NCBI RefSeq assembly: GCF_047948215.1 | Contig: NC_134467.1 | Location: 36,051,020 to 36,115,019, forward strand | DNA: 64,000 bases | Direction of reading: 5' to 3' | From: Lycorma delicatula | Lineage: Eukaryota > Arthropoda > Insecta > Hemiptera > Fulgoridae | Part shown: piece after piece, positions 45,060 to 56,990 of the stretch | Layout of the letters: every line of letters starts with the position of its first letter | Position numbering within the stretch: the first letter of the stretch is position 1 | Program-made: the position numbers and the translations under genes | The notes under the pieces: generated by a model | Database searches by the model: none | What the model saw: the letters and a program-made list of their open reading frames with translations, nothing else | What the model was told of the DNA's origin: nothing

Positions 45060-46107
45060 ATGCGGTTAACTGTTGAAGAATTTGTTATGGAAAATTATTT
45101 ATAGAATAAATCTCACGTTGTTTCTCGGTGAAAGTTTAAGGAGATATCTGAAAAGGAAACCTCAGTAAAAAGTATTCTTTATAAGATTCCGTGAAACAGG
45201 TTCGGTGTTAGACCTTTTCCTTTCTTTTACCTGTTTAGCCTCCGGTAACTACCGTCTAGATAATTCTTCAGAGGATGAATGAGGATGATATGTGTGAGTG
45301 TAGTCTTGTACATTCTCAGTTCGACCATTCCTGAGATGTGTGGTTAATTGAAACCCAACCACCAAAGAACACCGGTATCCACGATCTAGTATTCAAATCC
45401 ATGTAATAATAACTGGCTTTAGTAGGACTTGAACGCTGTAACTCTCGACTTCCAAATCAACTGATTTTGGAAGACACGTTAACCACTAGACCAACCCGGT
45501 GGGTTTCGGTGTTAGACCAAAAAACGTGTCCGACACAGGTCAGTTTTAACGACATTAAAACGGCAGTTACAAAATCTCCTCATTAGTATATATGGAGATT
45601 AACTAATTATTGCAGAGCTAACGAACAATAATTTTGCTAAAAGTCTTCTCTACAGTCAGTGGTTGAAAAGGTGTTCATTAGAGGCAATATTGGCATTTTA
45701 GATCAAGTGTTTTTCACAGATGAAGCATGGGTATTACCTTGATAGTCAAAACTGCGGGAGCTGGGTTACTGAAAACCCGCTTATTTTTTTTTTAATCTCC
45801 CATATATTCACCAAAAACAGGCATAAGGTGTTTGGTTTCAAGGTGAAGAAGAAAAATAGGACCCTTGTTTTTTGAAAAAAAAAACAAAAACCAAGTCTAC
45901 CAAGAAATTATCCAACAATTAATTGCTTAATTCCAAGAGAATAAGCGTGATTGCTGGTTACTACACGACAACTCCACTTTCAATATACCCCACTCTACTA
46001 TGGAGACTACAATACTTTCCTTGTGAAAAAATAATTTCTAAAGATCATCAAGATATCCTGATCTGATTAGTGTAGATTTCTTACTTTAAAACTACTTAAA
46101 AGACAGT
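45060..46107 (+). pseudogene. Third Tc1/mariner-type transposase relic, split by SINE-A
   Basis: It starts MRLTVEEFVMENYL and is heavily mutated. Recognisable blocks in order: KFKEISEKETSVKSILYKI (DNA-binding region), then the SINE-A insertion at 45215-45504, VFFTDEAW (first catalytic Asp, about 45711), YLDSQNCGSWVTENP, HKVFGFKV, CWLLHDNSTFNIPHSTME (second Asp, about 45955) and RYPDLISVDFLL (third Asp, about 46060). The last block runs into LINE copy L7. The family differs from the other two and is related to Tc1/mariner by motif layout only. It is dead. Confidence 0.75.
45215..45504 (-). mobile_element. SINE-A, complete copy with TSD
   Basis: It is flanked by perfect 14-bp duplications, TTCGGTGTTAGACC, at 45201-45214 and 45505-45518. 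Length 290 bp. The tail is T-rich at the left, and the head at the right ends CCAACCCGGTGGG. It was inserted into the transposase relic after that gene was in place. Confidence 0.95.
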
Positions 46108-46895
46108 TGATAACGTAGATTAGAATAAAATATTCAGCATTTTAAAACACTTAAATTTCAAGTATAGAGATAGAAGAACAATTGCTAACATTTACAGGAA
46201 CCAAACTGCAACAGTATTAATTAAAGAACATAAGAAAGAAACCGTAATAAAAAAGGAAGTCCAACAAGGATGATGAACCCTATCAACGTTACTTTTTTAC
46301 TCTTTACATAGAATTAGTATTTGATGATGTTAAAGAACAATTTAGATCCGGAGTAACAGTGTAAGGTGAAAAGATCCTACGATTTGCTAGTTGTAGATTC
46401 TAGTTGAGACTAAGAAAGATTTAGAAAAAAACAATGAACGGCATGGATGAAGTCCTACGCAAGAACTACCGGGTGAAATTAAATACGAACAAAACGGAAA
46501 TAATGAAATGTAGTAGAAATAATGTAGATGGATCACTGAATATAAAAATTGGAAGAGAAAAGATTACGGAAGTAGAAAAATTTTGTTATTTAGGAAGTAG
46601 AATTACTAAATATGGACGAAGCAAAAGCGAAACAAGGTTTCATTCAAAAATTATAATTTGCTTACTTCAAAAATTAATTTAAACGTCAGGTAAACATTTT
46701 TGAAAGTATATGTTTGAAGCGTAGCTTTATACAGAAGTAAAACTTGGACGATCGGAATACCTGAGAAGAAAAGATTAGAATCTTTTTAAATGTGGTGCTA
46801 CAGGAAAATGTTAAAAATCAGATGAGTGGATATATATCCACTCATCTGATTTTTAACATTTTCCATGACAAATGAAGACGTATTGCGGAAAATTT
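46108..46895 (+). mobile_element. LINE copy L7, heavily mutated
   Basis: It starts at the DNVDW codons (GATAACGTAGATTAGAAT). It keeps degraded motif B (VQQG) and an altered active-site region (LRFAS..). The open stretch 46434-46682 (MNGMDEVLRKNYRVKLNTNK) and the C-terminal MLKIR codons follow. Near its end it holds a perfect 62-bp palindrome. It then resumes at VTNEEVLR and stops without reaching the family 3' end. Confidence 0.88.
46803..46864. repeat. Perfect 62-bp palindrome
   Basis: 46803-46833 is the exact reverse complement of 46834-46864. The left arm is normal LINE sequence (codons for RKMLKIR*VD) and the right arm is its inverted copy, replacing seven or so bases of the LINE. Confidence 0.97.
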
Positions 46896-46944
46896 TTTAA
46901 CATCTGCCACTCTTACAGGAAATGCATCCAAATCATCGCAGACT

Positions 46945-47370
46945 GTTGTTACGTATTATCAAATCCCCAACAGCTGCAGCTCGTAGCTAAAAAAAAAAAA
47001 ATAATTGGGAGGACTGCTCCAGAAACTATTTTTCTGGGCCTTTTCAAGGCCATGGTTATAGTTTCCAGAAAATAAAAGGACCGAAAAAAAGAATGAATCA
47101 GATAGAATAGCTGGAAGCAGGATAATAATATAATTGTACATTTTATCACATTCAAGAATATTGTACACGGTTTTAAGCACAACACACGCGGAGTAAAAAA
47201 AAAAACTACCTTCCCCCATCACGCCAGGGTTGGCACTGCTGGAGTGACAGTGCTCTCTCTCTTCCTTGCGTGCAACTTACTATTTGCGCATACACAAACA
47301 CAACAACCAAATCTATAAGCACAACAACTAAACACCACATCGCCGGAACTGTGAAGCGCACAGTTCCATT
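46945..47370 (+). repeat. Repeat E, copy 1
   Basis: It is homologous, in the same orientation, to 48820-49214. Shared: GTTACGTATTATCAAATCC, CTTTTCAAGGCCATGGTTAT, GGATAATAATATAATTGTAC, CACGGTTTTAAGCACAACAC, CACGCCAGGGTTGG and a 9-bp stem hairpin GGAACTGTG..CACAGTTCC. The family is unknown. The frames on either strand are not conserved between copies. Confidence 0.88.
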
Positions 47371-48436
47371 CGTAGATTTTTGTATCTTTTTAATAAACTG
47401 GGGGATGGCTACTGATATTAAGCTTAAGGATTATATATATATATATAGTACAAGTATAAAGAAATAATTAAAAAAAAAAAGGCTCATTATATTAAATTCC
47501 GTCGATGATAATAATAAATGGAAATAGGGGGTGCTGTATTTCCACAGTGCCTATACGTGAGCCACCACGGATTCAACCACCAATTAGTTTGGGGTCCCTA
47601 AACTGATCCTACATAGTTACAGAATGTGAACCTAAGTTATCGTATAACAAAATAACATTCTTTATCAACCACCAATCTCTGATTTTTCGTAGCAAAACGT
47701 AACTTCGGGAATAATAATTTAGGTTATGTAATATAACTGATGTTAATCGTGACACAAATCCAATCAAAAAGATATTGAACCATTCCCAAAATATTAGAAC
47801 TATGAAAAACCTTTTTCTTATACTTCCGTGGCTTTATTAGGTAACCATTCGGTTAGCATTTGTACTTTAGACTGGGTCTTTTCTATTTCAGAGCTACCGT
47901 CACGAACAATGGTTCTATGGTTGAAGTAACTTGAGAACATCTTAATTTTATTCTACATGCAACCACGTTTATGTAATTGAAACAAGGCAGAGGGCCACCA
48001 GAGATTGTTAAAATCCCGATATATATCCAGAAATACTCTTACCAAAACTGAATTCACTCGAATTTGCAATAACCATGACGTTATCCTGTACCATCCTCCG
48101 TGCCCTTGCCTGGGTGGATATTGAACTATTCGTCTATAAGCAAATGTCTAAAAGTTAATTTCTCATTAATTCGGAGGCATAGCATTTTCTAAAAAACCTT
48201 ACCTGTTATAGACAATAGAATAAGAACCATATAAGGAGAACTCAAGGTGGGGGTCACCACCTTTAAAAAGAGGTTTTAATTACCATTTTTTTTTTTTTTC
48301 AAAAAACAGAACAATAACCTACAAATAGCATTTTACTAAAACATTTAATCAGAGGACTGACACAGGCACCTAGATAACGGATAAGAAGCTCTAGTGTGAT
48401 ACCATCAAGTCTGGGGCTTTATTTCTTACAAGACCA
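47371..48436. other. Unassigned sequence between the repeat E copies
   Basis: It includes a short (TA) tract at 47432-47447 and moderately complex sequence. No feature could be supported. Confidence 0.5.
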
Positions 48437-48557
48437 TTGGATCCACGATCTAGTATTCAAATCCGAAAAAAAAGCAAAATAAACTTTATTAAAATTCGAA
48501 CCTGGGAAATATATAGAAGTACCGTACTTGAAGGGCTCAACCTGGTAGACTTCTGCC
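48437..48557 (-). mobile_element. SINE-A-like fragment, diverged
   Basis: It contains ACGATCTAGTATTCAAATCC, AAATTCGAACCTGGGAA and CAACCTGGTAGA. The sequence between them differs from SINE-A and matches the fragment at 49217-49345 (TATAGAA..ACCGTACTT.AAGGGCTCAA), so both may form a subfamily. Confidence 0.65.
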
Positions 48558-48819
48558 TAGGTATTTTCATAGCAGTACTGTAAGATTTTCACACTTTATC
48601 TCTAGTAATAATTAAGTTTAAAAATCAATTTGTATGAGCCATTAAGCATTCTATTTTTTGTTATTGTATAAATATTGCGGAAGTCTTCAGATATCCCAAG
48701 TAGTTTTCTGGATTTGAGACCCATAAGCAGCTGCGTCCCTTTTTCCGTGATGTGTGAGCGAGGTGTGGTCTTAAGCAGCTTTAGATAGACCATATCAGAG
48801 ACATGTGGTTAATTAAAAC

Positions 48820-49214
48820 CCGCTACGTATTATAAAATCCTCAACAGCAGCGGCTTGTAGCTAAAAAATAATAATGGGAGTGCTTCTCTAGAAACATATT
48901 TTCTGGGCATTTTCAAGGTCATGGTTATAGTTTAGTGTAAAATAAAAGAACCAAAAAAAAGAATGAATCAAATATAACAGCTGGAAACAGGATAATAATA
49001 TAATTGTACACTTATCATAATCAAGAATATCGTACACGGTTTTAAGCACAACACACGTGAAGTAAAAAAAAAACTACTTACCACCAGCACGCCAGGGTTG
49101 GAACTGCGGAAGTGACAGTGCTCTTTTATTTCCTTGCGTACAGCTTACTATTTGCTAATGCGCACAACATCCAAACACCATACCGCTGGAACTGTGAAGC
49201 ACACAGTTTCATGT
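48820..49214 (+). repeat. Repeat E, copy 2
   Basis: Second copy of the block at 46945-47370, with scattered substitutions and short deletions. As with the first, it ends after the CTGTGAAGC hairpin. Confidence 0.88.
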
Positions 49215-49216
49215 AT

Positions 49217-49345
49217 ACCCATGTGGTACACCGGTATCAACAATCCAGTATTCAAATACGAATAAAAGCAATTTACTTTATTACGATTCGAACCTGAAAA
49301 CTGTATAGAAAATTCTATAGAATTATCGTACTTCAAGGGCTCAAA
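49217..49345 (-). mobile_element. SINE-A-like fragment, diverged
   Basis: It contains ACACCGGTATCAACAATCCA, ATTACGATTCGAACCTG and TATCGTACTTCAAGGGCTCA. It directly follows repeat E copy 2. Confidence 0.65.
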
Positions 49346-49930
49346 GATTTTCTTATAACTGCCATTAAAAAAAAAAGGCTTTTACTGAATGATATTGCCA
49401 AGGACTATCCTAAAACCATCTGAAAATTTAAAGTGAAGCACACACAGTAACATTTTAGAGTAGTCTTGCTTCATCAAATCGTTTGTAATGATCGCACAGA
49501 ACATTCATTACATACAATTTTTGTACCGTTCTAAAACATTTTACACACTTTTTCGTACATTTTTAATATTCATTACATTAACATAGTTTACAATAAGATA
49601 TTTATTATTAATTTCAATAAACATTACGTCTTAAACAGTAAAAAAAAAAACTGATCATTCACCAGATTTCATTATTCATAGTATAACCTTGATTAGTTAA
49701 CAAATTTGAAATTAAAAAATAATATTTATAAATTACACAATCTTCTAAAAATTAAATAAACATTAAAAGTATACAAAATATAATGTTCAGCCTTCATTTA
49801 AAATGTCATAAAAGTTTTTTACATCAGGATTTTATATTAAGAGAAAACTCTCTCCTGTTTAGATCAAATAGTCTCTTCTTCTGATGGATGTACCTTACGT
49901 TTTATCTCTTAATTTCTTATTCCTTCTTCC
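49346..49930. other. AT-rich intergenic DNA
   Basis: Nothing recognisable. Confidence 0.5.
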
Positions 49931-49935
49931 TTCTC

Positions 49936-50092
49936 TGCGGTGGAGTGGTAGTATCTCGGCTTTTCACCCGAAAGTCCTGGGTTCGTATCCCGGTGAGGGT
50001 AGAATTTTTTCATTCGCTATGATTTTTCCCTATCAAACAAGTTTCTTTCTTAGCTTCTGTGATGAATTATATTCATCGGTAACAAAAAAAAA
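49936..50092 (+). mobile_element. SINE-B copy with tRNA-Glu-like head
   Basis: The head reads GCGGTGGAGTGGTAGTATCT, CGGCTTTTCACCCGAAAGTC, then GGGTTCGTATCCCGGTGAGG. The CTTTTCA loop between CGG and CCG matches a tRNA-Glu anticodon loop (UUC). The downstream body and A-rich end show it is a SINE, not a tRNA gene. There is no matching acceptor stem. Confidence 0.75.
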
Positions 50093-53000
50093 TAATAATA
50101 AACAAATTTCTCCTTTCTTTTATTTCACTTTATTTAATTCTTATTTATTTTTAAATTGAATATTTCTGGAATTAACAGTCAATATTTTCTTCAATTGTAT
50201 CATTTATTATTTTTTTTTAAACAAAATTTTTTTTAATTTTCCCCTTTCTATATATTTTCTTGTATAAAAAATTCCTTGCTTCATCAATTATTAAACTGTA
50301 ATGAATATATTAATATTCAATAAAAAAATAAATTTTAAAAAGACATTATAAATTTAAAAAATAAAAAAAATAAATTTTTTTTACACAAAATTAATGTAAT
50401 ATACGTAACGTATATATACGTCAAACATTTTTTGAGTACTAAATAAATATTAATTGGTAAAAAATAGATTACTGTCTTAGTTTAGTTAACAAAATTTAAA
50501 TAAAAGGAAAAAATAAATTAAATAAAATTAACATATAACCTCAACATAAAAATATTTTTAAAAAAACAAGGAAAATATTAAAAAAAACTAAACTTTGTTT
50601 TTATATTTTAATTAATTTCTTTTAACCTGTTAAAAGGGTATCGAGATACCCATTAAAATAATATATTTTTAAACTGTATTTATTTCTCTTTATTATATTA
50701 ATACAGATTAACATTATAATTAAAATTTAAAAAAAATATTAAACCTCCTATTGTTTGGGAAATTTTTTAGAAATATTACTTATATATTCTGTATTGCTTG
50801 CATTAGTTTGGACTGAATAATAAAATTTCTTGGGTTAATAATTTATTTGCATGTTTAAAAAAAATAAATGTAAATATCTTTTTTTCTGCATTTTTTATGT
50901 TGGAATGATTTTCTTTCTTTATAAGAAAGTTTTTGGGTTTTATTATATATTTGTTATTGCATTAAAAACATTTTGATTTAAATATGTATATATTGTACAC
51001 ACTGCATGATAAAAATTTTAAAATATTTTATTGTTTTACTTTTATTTATTTATTTATTTTTTTTAATAATATGTCATACTTTTATTATGCTAAAATAAAT
51101 ATGTTAATACATTTTTTAAACTTTTAATTGAATTAAACTAGATAAAAGTAGGAATAAAAAAATTAAAAACTGTTATACCCCATTAAAAAATCTATATAAA
51201 ATTAGAAAACTAATAATAAAAATAAAAATATTTTTTTTTAAATTAATCCTAATTTAGCCTCTTTTTTATTTCTTTATATCCCATTTTCTATTTCTTTTGA
51301 TAATTAAAATAAAAAAAGGAGTAAGCTTTTATTAACCAATTCTTACAGAATTAAATAATAGATTATCATATATTTTTAAAAACTTAATTCATAATAATGT
51401 TGAAACTTCAAGAATTATTTAATTTAATTTCTCTATCAATATTCTATGGAATTTCATTTTATTACTCAAATTTTCGTTATTTATTTACAAATTAGAAAGA
51501 CGTAAATATACGTCCTTGTAAAAAGCATTACATAATACTTGTTTACATAATATTTTGTAATAATATTACATGCACGGCCGGCGAACGGGGAGGTCCGTTT
51601 CAATAGACAACCCCCTAGGCTGTGCTTTGGTTTGTTGTGACCCGGGGGGGGGGGTACCAAAAAAAAAAAATTTCTCAATTGAACGAATATTTACGTCTGT
51701 ATAATATGAGCAAACAAAAAAAAAATTGTGTCCTGATATTTTTATTCTTTCCCTTTGCCAAATTTTGGGTGATTTTAAAATAGCTATTTTTAAGTAATTA
51801 TTTAAAAAAATTAAAAGTCTGTTTTTTATAAGATAATTAAGGGAAACATTTATAATAGTCAAACCACTAATTACTCTTTATTATTCATAAAAATAAATTT
51901 GACTTTTATTTTTTTGGAAGAACTGTTTTAATGTACAATTAAATTACTTACAAAAATCATCATTTTTAAAATAATATCGTCATCATCTTTTAAAATAATC
52001 ATATAGCAGCTTTTTCTTTTTTATTATTAATTGTGCCTTTTATTATGTTATTTGTTCTCCAGTAACTTACATAACTATGACATTCTGAAAATATTATTGG
52101 AATACCATTTTATTTAAATTATTTATTTAGCTTACCGTAATAAACATGTCATTTTTTTTAATTTTTAAAATAATCAAACCTCATTGGAATTACAACGGTA
52201 TTAACACGAAAAATTGTAACAAATAATTAGAACACTTAGTAAAAAAAACCCTAACTGGATAAAAAAATTAGAAAAGATTACTTATTACGAGTTAATATCG
52301 CATATTTATAAATATTAAATTATTTTTTAAAAGTTTAAATTTTTATTACTTTAAAAATTATTTAATAAATATATGTATTTTTAATTTTTTTGAAAATAAA
52401 TTAAAATAGTAATGAAATAAAATTACAAAGAATAATAATAATAATGAAATATAGAGTGATTGGTGAATAAAATAAAATGATTTTGGATTTCATATATTTA
52501 TTACGAAATAAGACATTAGTTTCAAACTTATCAGCAAAAATATAACTCGACTAAAAAAAATTCAAAAATGTTTAAATTTACAATTTTTTTATGTTAATTT
52601 TTTTTTTAATTAAAAAAGACTATTCAAATTCTAAGTATATTTTTGTATATGTTAAAACTACTTAAAAAACTTAAAGATTTTTTGTTAAACAAACCCAAAT
52701 TTCTTTACAGGTTTAAAAATATTGTTAAAAAATTTTAATACATTTATTTATTTCTACGTAGTAAATTTTTATTTGCATATTCTAGTTATATGTCAGTAAA
52801 TTAAAAATTGGAAAAAAAATTATACCCCAGTTTAAAAAATCTAGTCATTATCGGTAGCCATTTAAATTTTGTTTTAACCCGAGTAATCTACCAATTCAGT
52901 TCGAGTTAATCCAAACTATTCGCCTTTGAGGTTTTTCAAAAATTAGGGGAGACGTCTTTCGGGAAATTTCGATTGAAATATCGGGCGAATCTCCACCATT

Positions 53001-53777
53001 ACTTGGATGTAAGTTTAAAAATTTCATATTTAACGGAAAATATATCTATATGAATAGTAGATTTACATATAAATTTATAAAGGGGCTCGAATTCTGTAAA
53101 TTCCTATATCTTCAGAAAGAGAGAGAGAGCTGAGAGAGAAGGTAGAAAAATTTTTCTGAATTGGTAGATTACTCCATCGCCATCATTCAGTTGCTTTTGT
53201 ACGCAATTCACATAAATACAACGTATTTTCTCTTCTCTAATAATCTATACAAGAAAATAATTGAAAATCGATTAAACAGAATGTTGCTAAACGAATGGTA
53301 TACGCACAAACATATTCATGAATGGATTTTTCATAATGTGTATCTAATTGAAATACGCATCAAACTAAAAATTACTCTTCTATTAACTCAAAAAAAAACA
53401 AAAAATTTAACTATTGTTTTCTTCTATTGTTAAATTAACAAAGCAAATAAAAACTACACTTTTAAAATTCGTTTAAGTAGACCTTATAATGTAACATCAC
53501 AACCCTAAATTATAATGAATATAATCAGACATTCCTCATTTACTAAATTATTGAACTTTTTGTTTTGTATTTTTTTTTTTATCTTATACGTATTTCAGTA
53601 ACATATCAGGTATATAAAATATAACTTAAAATATTTTATTTCCTACTAACACACAGAAAAGAAAACCATATAAAATTATAAGATCAAAATAAAAAATAAA
53701 AATCAAAGGGAAAGGGAATAAATATGTTTACCTGAATCTTTTGAAAAAAAATTAGGAAGTTCTGAATGTTAATAATT
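50093..53777. other. Long, nearly featureless AT-rich DNA
   Basis: It has many A/T homopolymers and no coding support. The open frame at 53161-53433 is Ile/Lys/Asn-rich with no motif. A small GC-rich insertion lies at about 51570-51671 (listed separately), and a GA tract at about 53118-53140. Confidence 0.55.
51570..51671 (+). mobile_element. Short GC-rich block with G run and A-tail
   Basis: ACGGCCGGCGAACGGGGAGG begins a block of about 90 bp in very AT-rich DNA. It ends in a run of about 11 G, then TACC and about 12 A. It may be a 5'-truncated retroelement 3' end. No duplication was identified. Confidence 0.4.
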
Positions 53778-55108
53778 TAGGGTGTCCCATATAAATTGCA
53801 ACCCAACCTTATATTGGTAGGTATTGAAATAATAATAAGGCATGTGTAAATGTAAATGTAATTTTTATTATTACCATCCATTACCTTGCATTAAGAGTAA
53901 ATGTTGGAAGTAGCCGCCATCTTCTTGAATACAAGGTTCAATTCTTTTTACAGCGTTTCTTGCAATGTTTTTCAAAGTTTGTGGCCGGATATTTAATACA
54001 GCTTGTTCAATATTGAATTTCAATCGTTCAAGTGTTCGTGGTTTGTCGCTGTAGGCTTTTTCTTTGAGGTAACCCAGTAGAAAAAAATCCACCGCAATCA
54101 AATCTGGAGATCTTGGTAGCCACAAGCCTCGACCGATAACACGATTACCAAAGAATTCCTCGACGAAATCAGAAGTTGAACCTGCGTAGTGCGATGTCGC
54201 ACCGTCATGTTGTAGCAAGCAGTGTCTGTCTTCCTCTTCCAAGAGTGCGATGAATTGAAATAAAATATCCTGATATCGTTTTGCATTAATGGTGTGCTCA
54301 AAAAAATAGGACCGATTATTTTCTTCCGCGATGTCGCGCACCACACGCCCGACTTCAGCGGGTGTAATTTTTTTTCGTAATAAACGTGGGGATTTTCAGC
54401 GCTCCAAATTCTACTGTTTTGGCTGTTTACATAGCCATCCAAATGAAGCCGTGCTTCATCTGTAAAAAATAACGAATCCATAACGTTAATTCCCTCACGC
54501 AGAAATCGACGGAACCGTTGACAATATTGTCGCCGTTTTTCTTTGTCGCGCACAAGAAGTCGATGGACCGTTTGAATGTGATAAGGTCGTAATTTTTTAT
54601 AGTTTGGTCGCCCGATGAACAGTCGATTTAGATAAATTAATTTCAGCAGACAAACGTCTGATCGATTTATTTGGCGAGGCGAGTAATCGGTCTTTGATTT
54701 CAGCGACTGTATCTGTATTCAACACTGACGTAGATCTTTTGTGTTCCTTATTATTAACAGAACCGTTCTCTCTAAATTTTGCGACTAACCTTAATACTGA
54801 TGTTTTTTTGGGAGCCGGTTTATCTGGGTACTTATGGCGAAACAAATCTTGCACTGCAACCGCTGATTTCGTACTGAAGTACGACTCGACAATGAAAACA
54901 CGTTCGTCTAGCGAAAACACCATCTTGTCTCTAGCAACACACTGAACTTTATGATTGCATTATTGTTACTATCGGTAGTGTTCTACTGCGTCGCCGCGAT
55001 GTTCACATGTTGGACGAGTTCATTTCAGTAACAAGTAAGGGAATAAGGTCGACTTTTGAAATTTCATGGATGAGTGATTGATGGGTTGCGTTTTATATGG
55101 GCACTCTG
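53778..55108 (-). mobile_element. DD38D-type Tc1/mariner element, copy c
   Basis: Left end GGGTGTCCCATATAAATTGC, right end GGTTGCGTTTTATATGGGCA. Length 1331 bp. Both flanking TA sites have mutated. Confidence 0.92.
53871..54923 (-). pseudogene. Transposase, DD38D-type family, best copy
   Basis: It starts at 54923 (MVFSLDERVFIVESYF). The first open segment, to 54597, holds both helix-turn-helix regions (SVLRLVAKFRENGSVNNKEH, then SIRRLSAEINLSKSTVHRAT). An insertion near 54595 shifts the frame. 54553-54380 holds FFTDEARLHLDGYVNSQNS with the first catalytic Asp. Another frameshift precedes MVRDIAEENNRS. 54344-53871 holds LLQHDGATSHYAGS (second Asp) and DLIAVDFLL-like DFFLLGYLKEKAY (third Asp), 38 residues apart. 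Here CIQ is followed by EDGGYFQHLL, the usual mariner-type C-terminus. The final stop is also lost, adding eight residues. It is inactive. Confidence 0.93.
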
Positions 55109-55115
55109 AGTCCAT

Positions 55116-55118
<3 letters not shown>

Positions 55119-55184
<66 letters not shown>

Positions 55185-55185
55185 A

Positions 55186-55216
<31 letters not shown>

Positions 55217-55332
55217 ACTCTCTCTCTCTCTCTCTTTCTCACTCTCTCTCTCTCTCTCTCTTTCTCACTCTCTCTCTCTCTCTCTCTTTCTCACTCTCTC
55301 TCACTCTCTCACTCTCTCACTCTCTCTCTCTC
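55119..55332. repeat. (CT)n microsatellite, about 210 bp
   Basis: Mostly CT, with interspersed TCTTTCTCA and CTCACT variants in its second half. It fills the gap between DNA transposon copy c and a truncated SINE-A. Confidence 0.95.
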
Positions 55333-55505
55333 AGGTCGACCATTCCTGAGATGTGTGGTTAATTGAAACCCAACTACGAAAGAACACCGGTATCCACAAT
55401 ATAGTATTCAAATCCGTATAAATGTAACTTGAACGCTGGAACTCTCGACTTCCAAATCAACTTTTGGGAAGACGTGAGTCTTCACCACTAGATTAACCCG
55501 GTGGG
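55333..55505 (-). mobile_element. SINE-A, tail replaced by (CT)n
   Basis: It starts at CAGGTCGACCATTCCTGAG and runs to the head AACCCGGTGGG. The tail half expected to the left is absent and the microsatellite lies in its place. Confidence 0.85.
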
Positions 55506-55856
55506 TGAACCTGTACATTTTTAGGGATTATGTCTGTTATATAGCATTGCGTCGCAAGTTTAAACTAAGGATAACATGCAAAATATGCTAGGAAATGATG
55601 TGATTTTTTAGGGCCGTTCGTTTACATTCAATTATTTAAAATTTCTGTAGTTGATGGCCCAGAAAAAAGTGTTAGTACTCCGTGGATAAAAAAATAATAA
55701 CTGTTTCCGTTTCCGCATAAAAATACAACGGTAAACCTTTTTAAAAGATATTTCCCTTTCTCTATAAATTTCTTTTATCAAACCAGAAGCATCGCGAAAT
55801 AGAATATTCATAAAAAAAATATGTGATGTGGACATTTTTACTCCAGTTAAATTATT
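55506..55856. other. Unassigned AT-rich sequence
   Basis: No feature could be supported. Confidence 0.5.
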
Positions 55857-56415
55857 CAGAAGTACATAAAATTTTATTTCATTAATAACTTCTGCTATTT
55901 TTTTATTTTTTTAAAATTGTTATTGCAAAATATTATTTATCGTAAAATTTCTTTTACAATCGGAGGTTAATAATTATTAATAAATCAATATATTTAAACT
56001 AAAAAAAAAATTAAAAAAAAAGGAAATGAAGTCCCGATTCGAACCGATATGCCTTCCCCTTGTAACAACCAAATATTTCATTAATTAAAATTTTATTTGG
56101 CTACTAATCTGAAACTAATGAAAATAAGCACCGCTTATGATATATCTTTGCAAAGCTCTCAATGAGGCCTTATTTCTACAAACCCAGATTTTTTTTTTAA
56201 TTTTGAGCTTTTTTTGGATACTTATGTTCAGTCGATTACAATCGAAATGGCTAATCGTTTTTGAGTTATACAAGACACATAAGTACGCACAGAGGTCAGA
56301 CCGGATCTAGTCAAAATGGATTCAAGGACAGTCAAAATGGTTGGTTATTTCCGTTGAAATTTGAAAACCGAAATTTCTGGCGATTACAATATTTCCTTTA
56401 CTTCGTACAAGGAAG
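55857..56415 (+). repeat. Interspersed repeat C, copy 4 (complete)
   Basis: Uninterrupted copy from AGTACATAAAATTTTATTTC to ACTTCGTACAAGGAAG. It defines the full unit of about 560 bp. It contains CCCGATTCGAACCGATATGC, whose complement holds a B-box-like GGTTCGAATC. Confidence 0.85.
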
Positions 56416-56850
56416 CAGAAATAATAAATAAATAAAATATAATCCGGTTACGCCCATATAAAACCAATAAATAAATAAAATCGATTTAGTAAAAATAAAA
56501 AACTTAACAAAGTATAAATAAAATATGTGTTTGAATATTTAATTCAATAAACGTCAAATAAACTAAGAAGGAAATTCCGTTTTACCACAAAAAATTTCTA
56601 TAAGAGTAAATTAATATTGTTTTAGTAAAAGGAAATTATTAAATATTTAATAAATTGACTGGAAAACCTTTTCAATTTATTAAAATAACAACGGAACTAA
56701 TAATAATGTAATTCCACTTATTAGAGTTTAACTTTTAAATAATAAAGACTTTGTAAAAATAGCATTATATACAATGAACTACTTTTTTTTTATGTTTACA
56801 AAAAAATTATTTTCGTCTTTTAAGAAATAATCACAAACCAGATCCTTTAC
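56416..56850. other. AT-rich intergenic DNA
   Basis: Nothing recognisable. Confidence 0.5.
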
Positions 56851-56990
56851 CTACGTGGTGGAGTGGTAGCGTCTTACGTTTCATTATAAGATTCTCGGTT
56901 CGATTCTTTATCAAGATTGGAATTTTTAGGTCTTATTTCGAAAGCAGACATATCCTTAATTTTCATTTTTTTCAATTAGTGATATCGTTA
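56851..56990 (+). mobile_element. SINE-B copy, diverged
   Basis: Head CTACGTGGTGGAGTGGTAGC, B box GGTTCGATTC. The body is poorly preserved. Confidence 0.6.

Noticed and set aside
49936..50008. A tRNA-Glu gene
   Set aside because: The anticodon-like loop and B box fit, but the 5' and 3' ends do not form an acceptor stem, and the sequence continues into the SINE-B body shared with other copies.
52860..53020. A coding exon ending at GGAT|GTAAGT
   Set aside because: The sequence is less AT-rich and has a donor-like site, but no frame of useful length crosses it and no acceptor could be identified.
53161..53433. A 90-residue host protein
   Set aside because: Composition is typical of AT-rich chance frames (Ile, Lys, Asn, Leu). 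There is no motif and no splice or promoter context.
55078..55366. Ser/Leu repeat proteins
   Set aside because: They are translations of a CT microsatellite in two frames.
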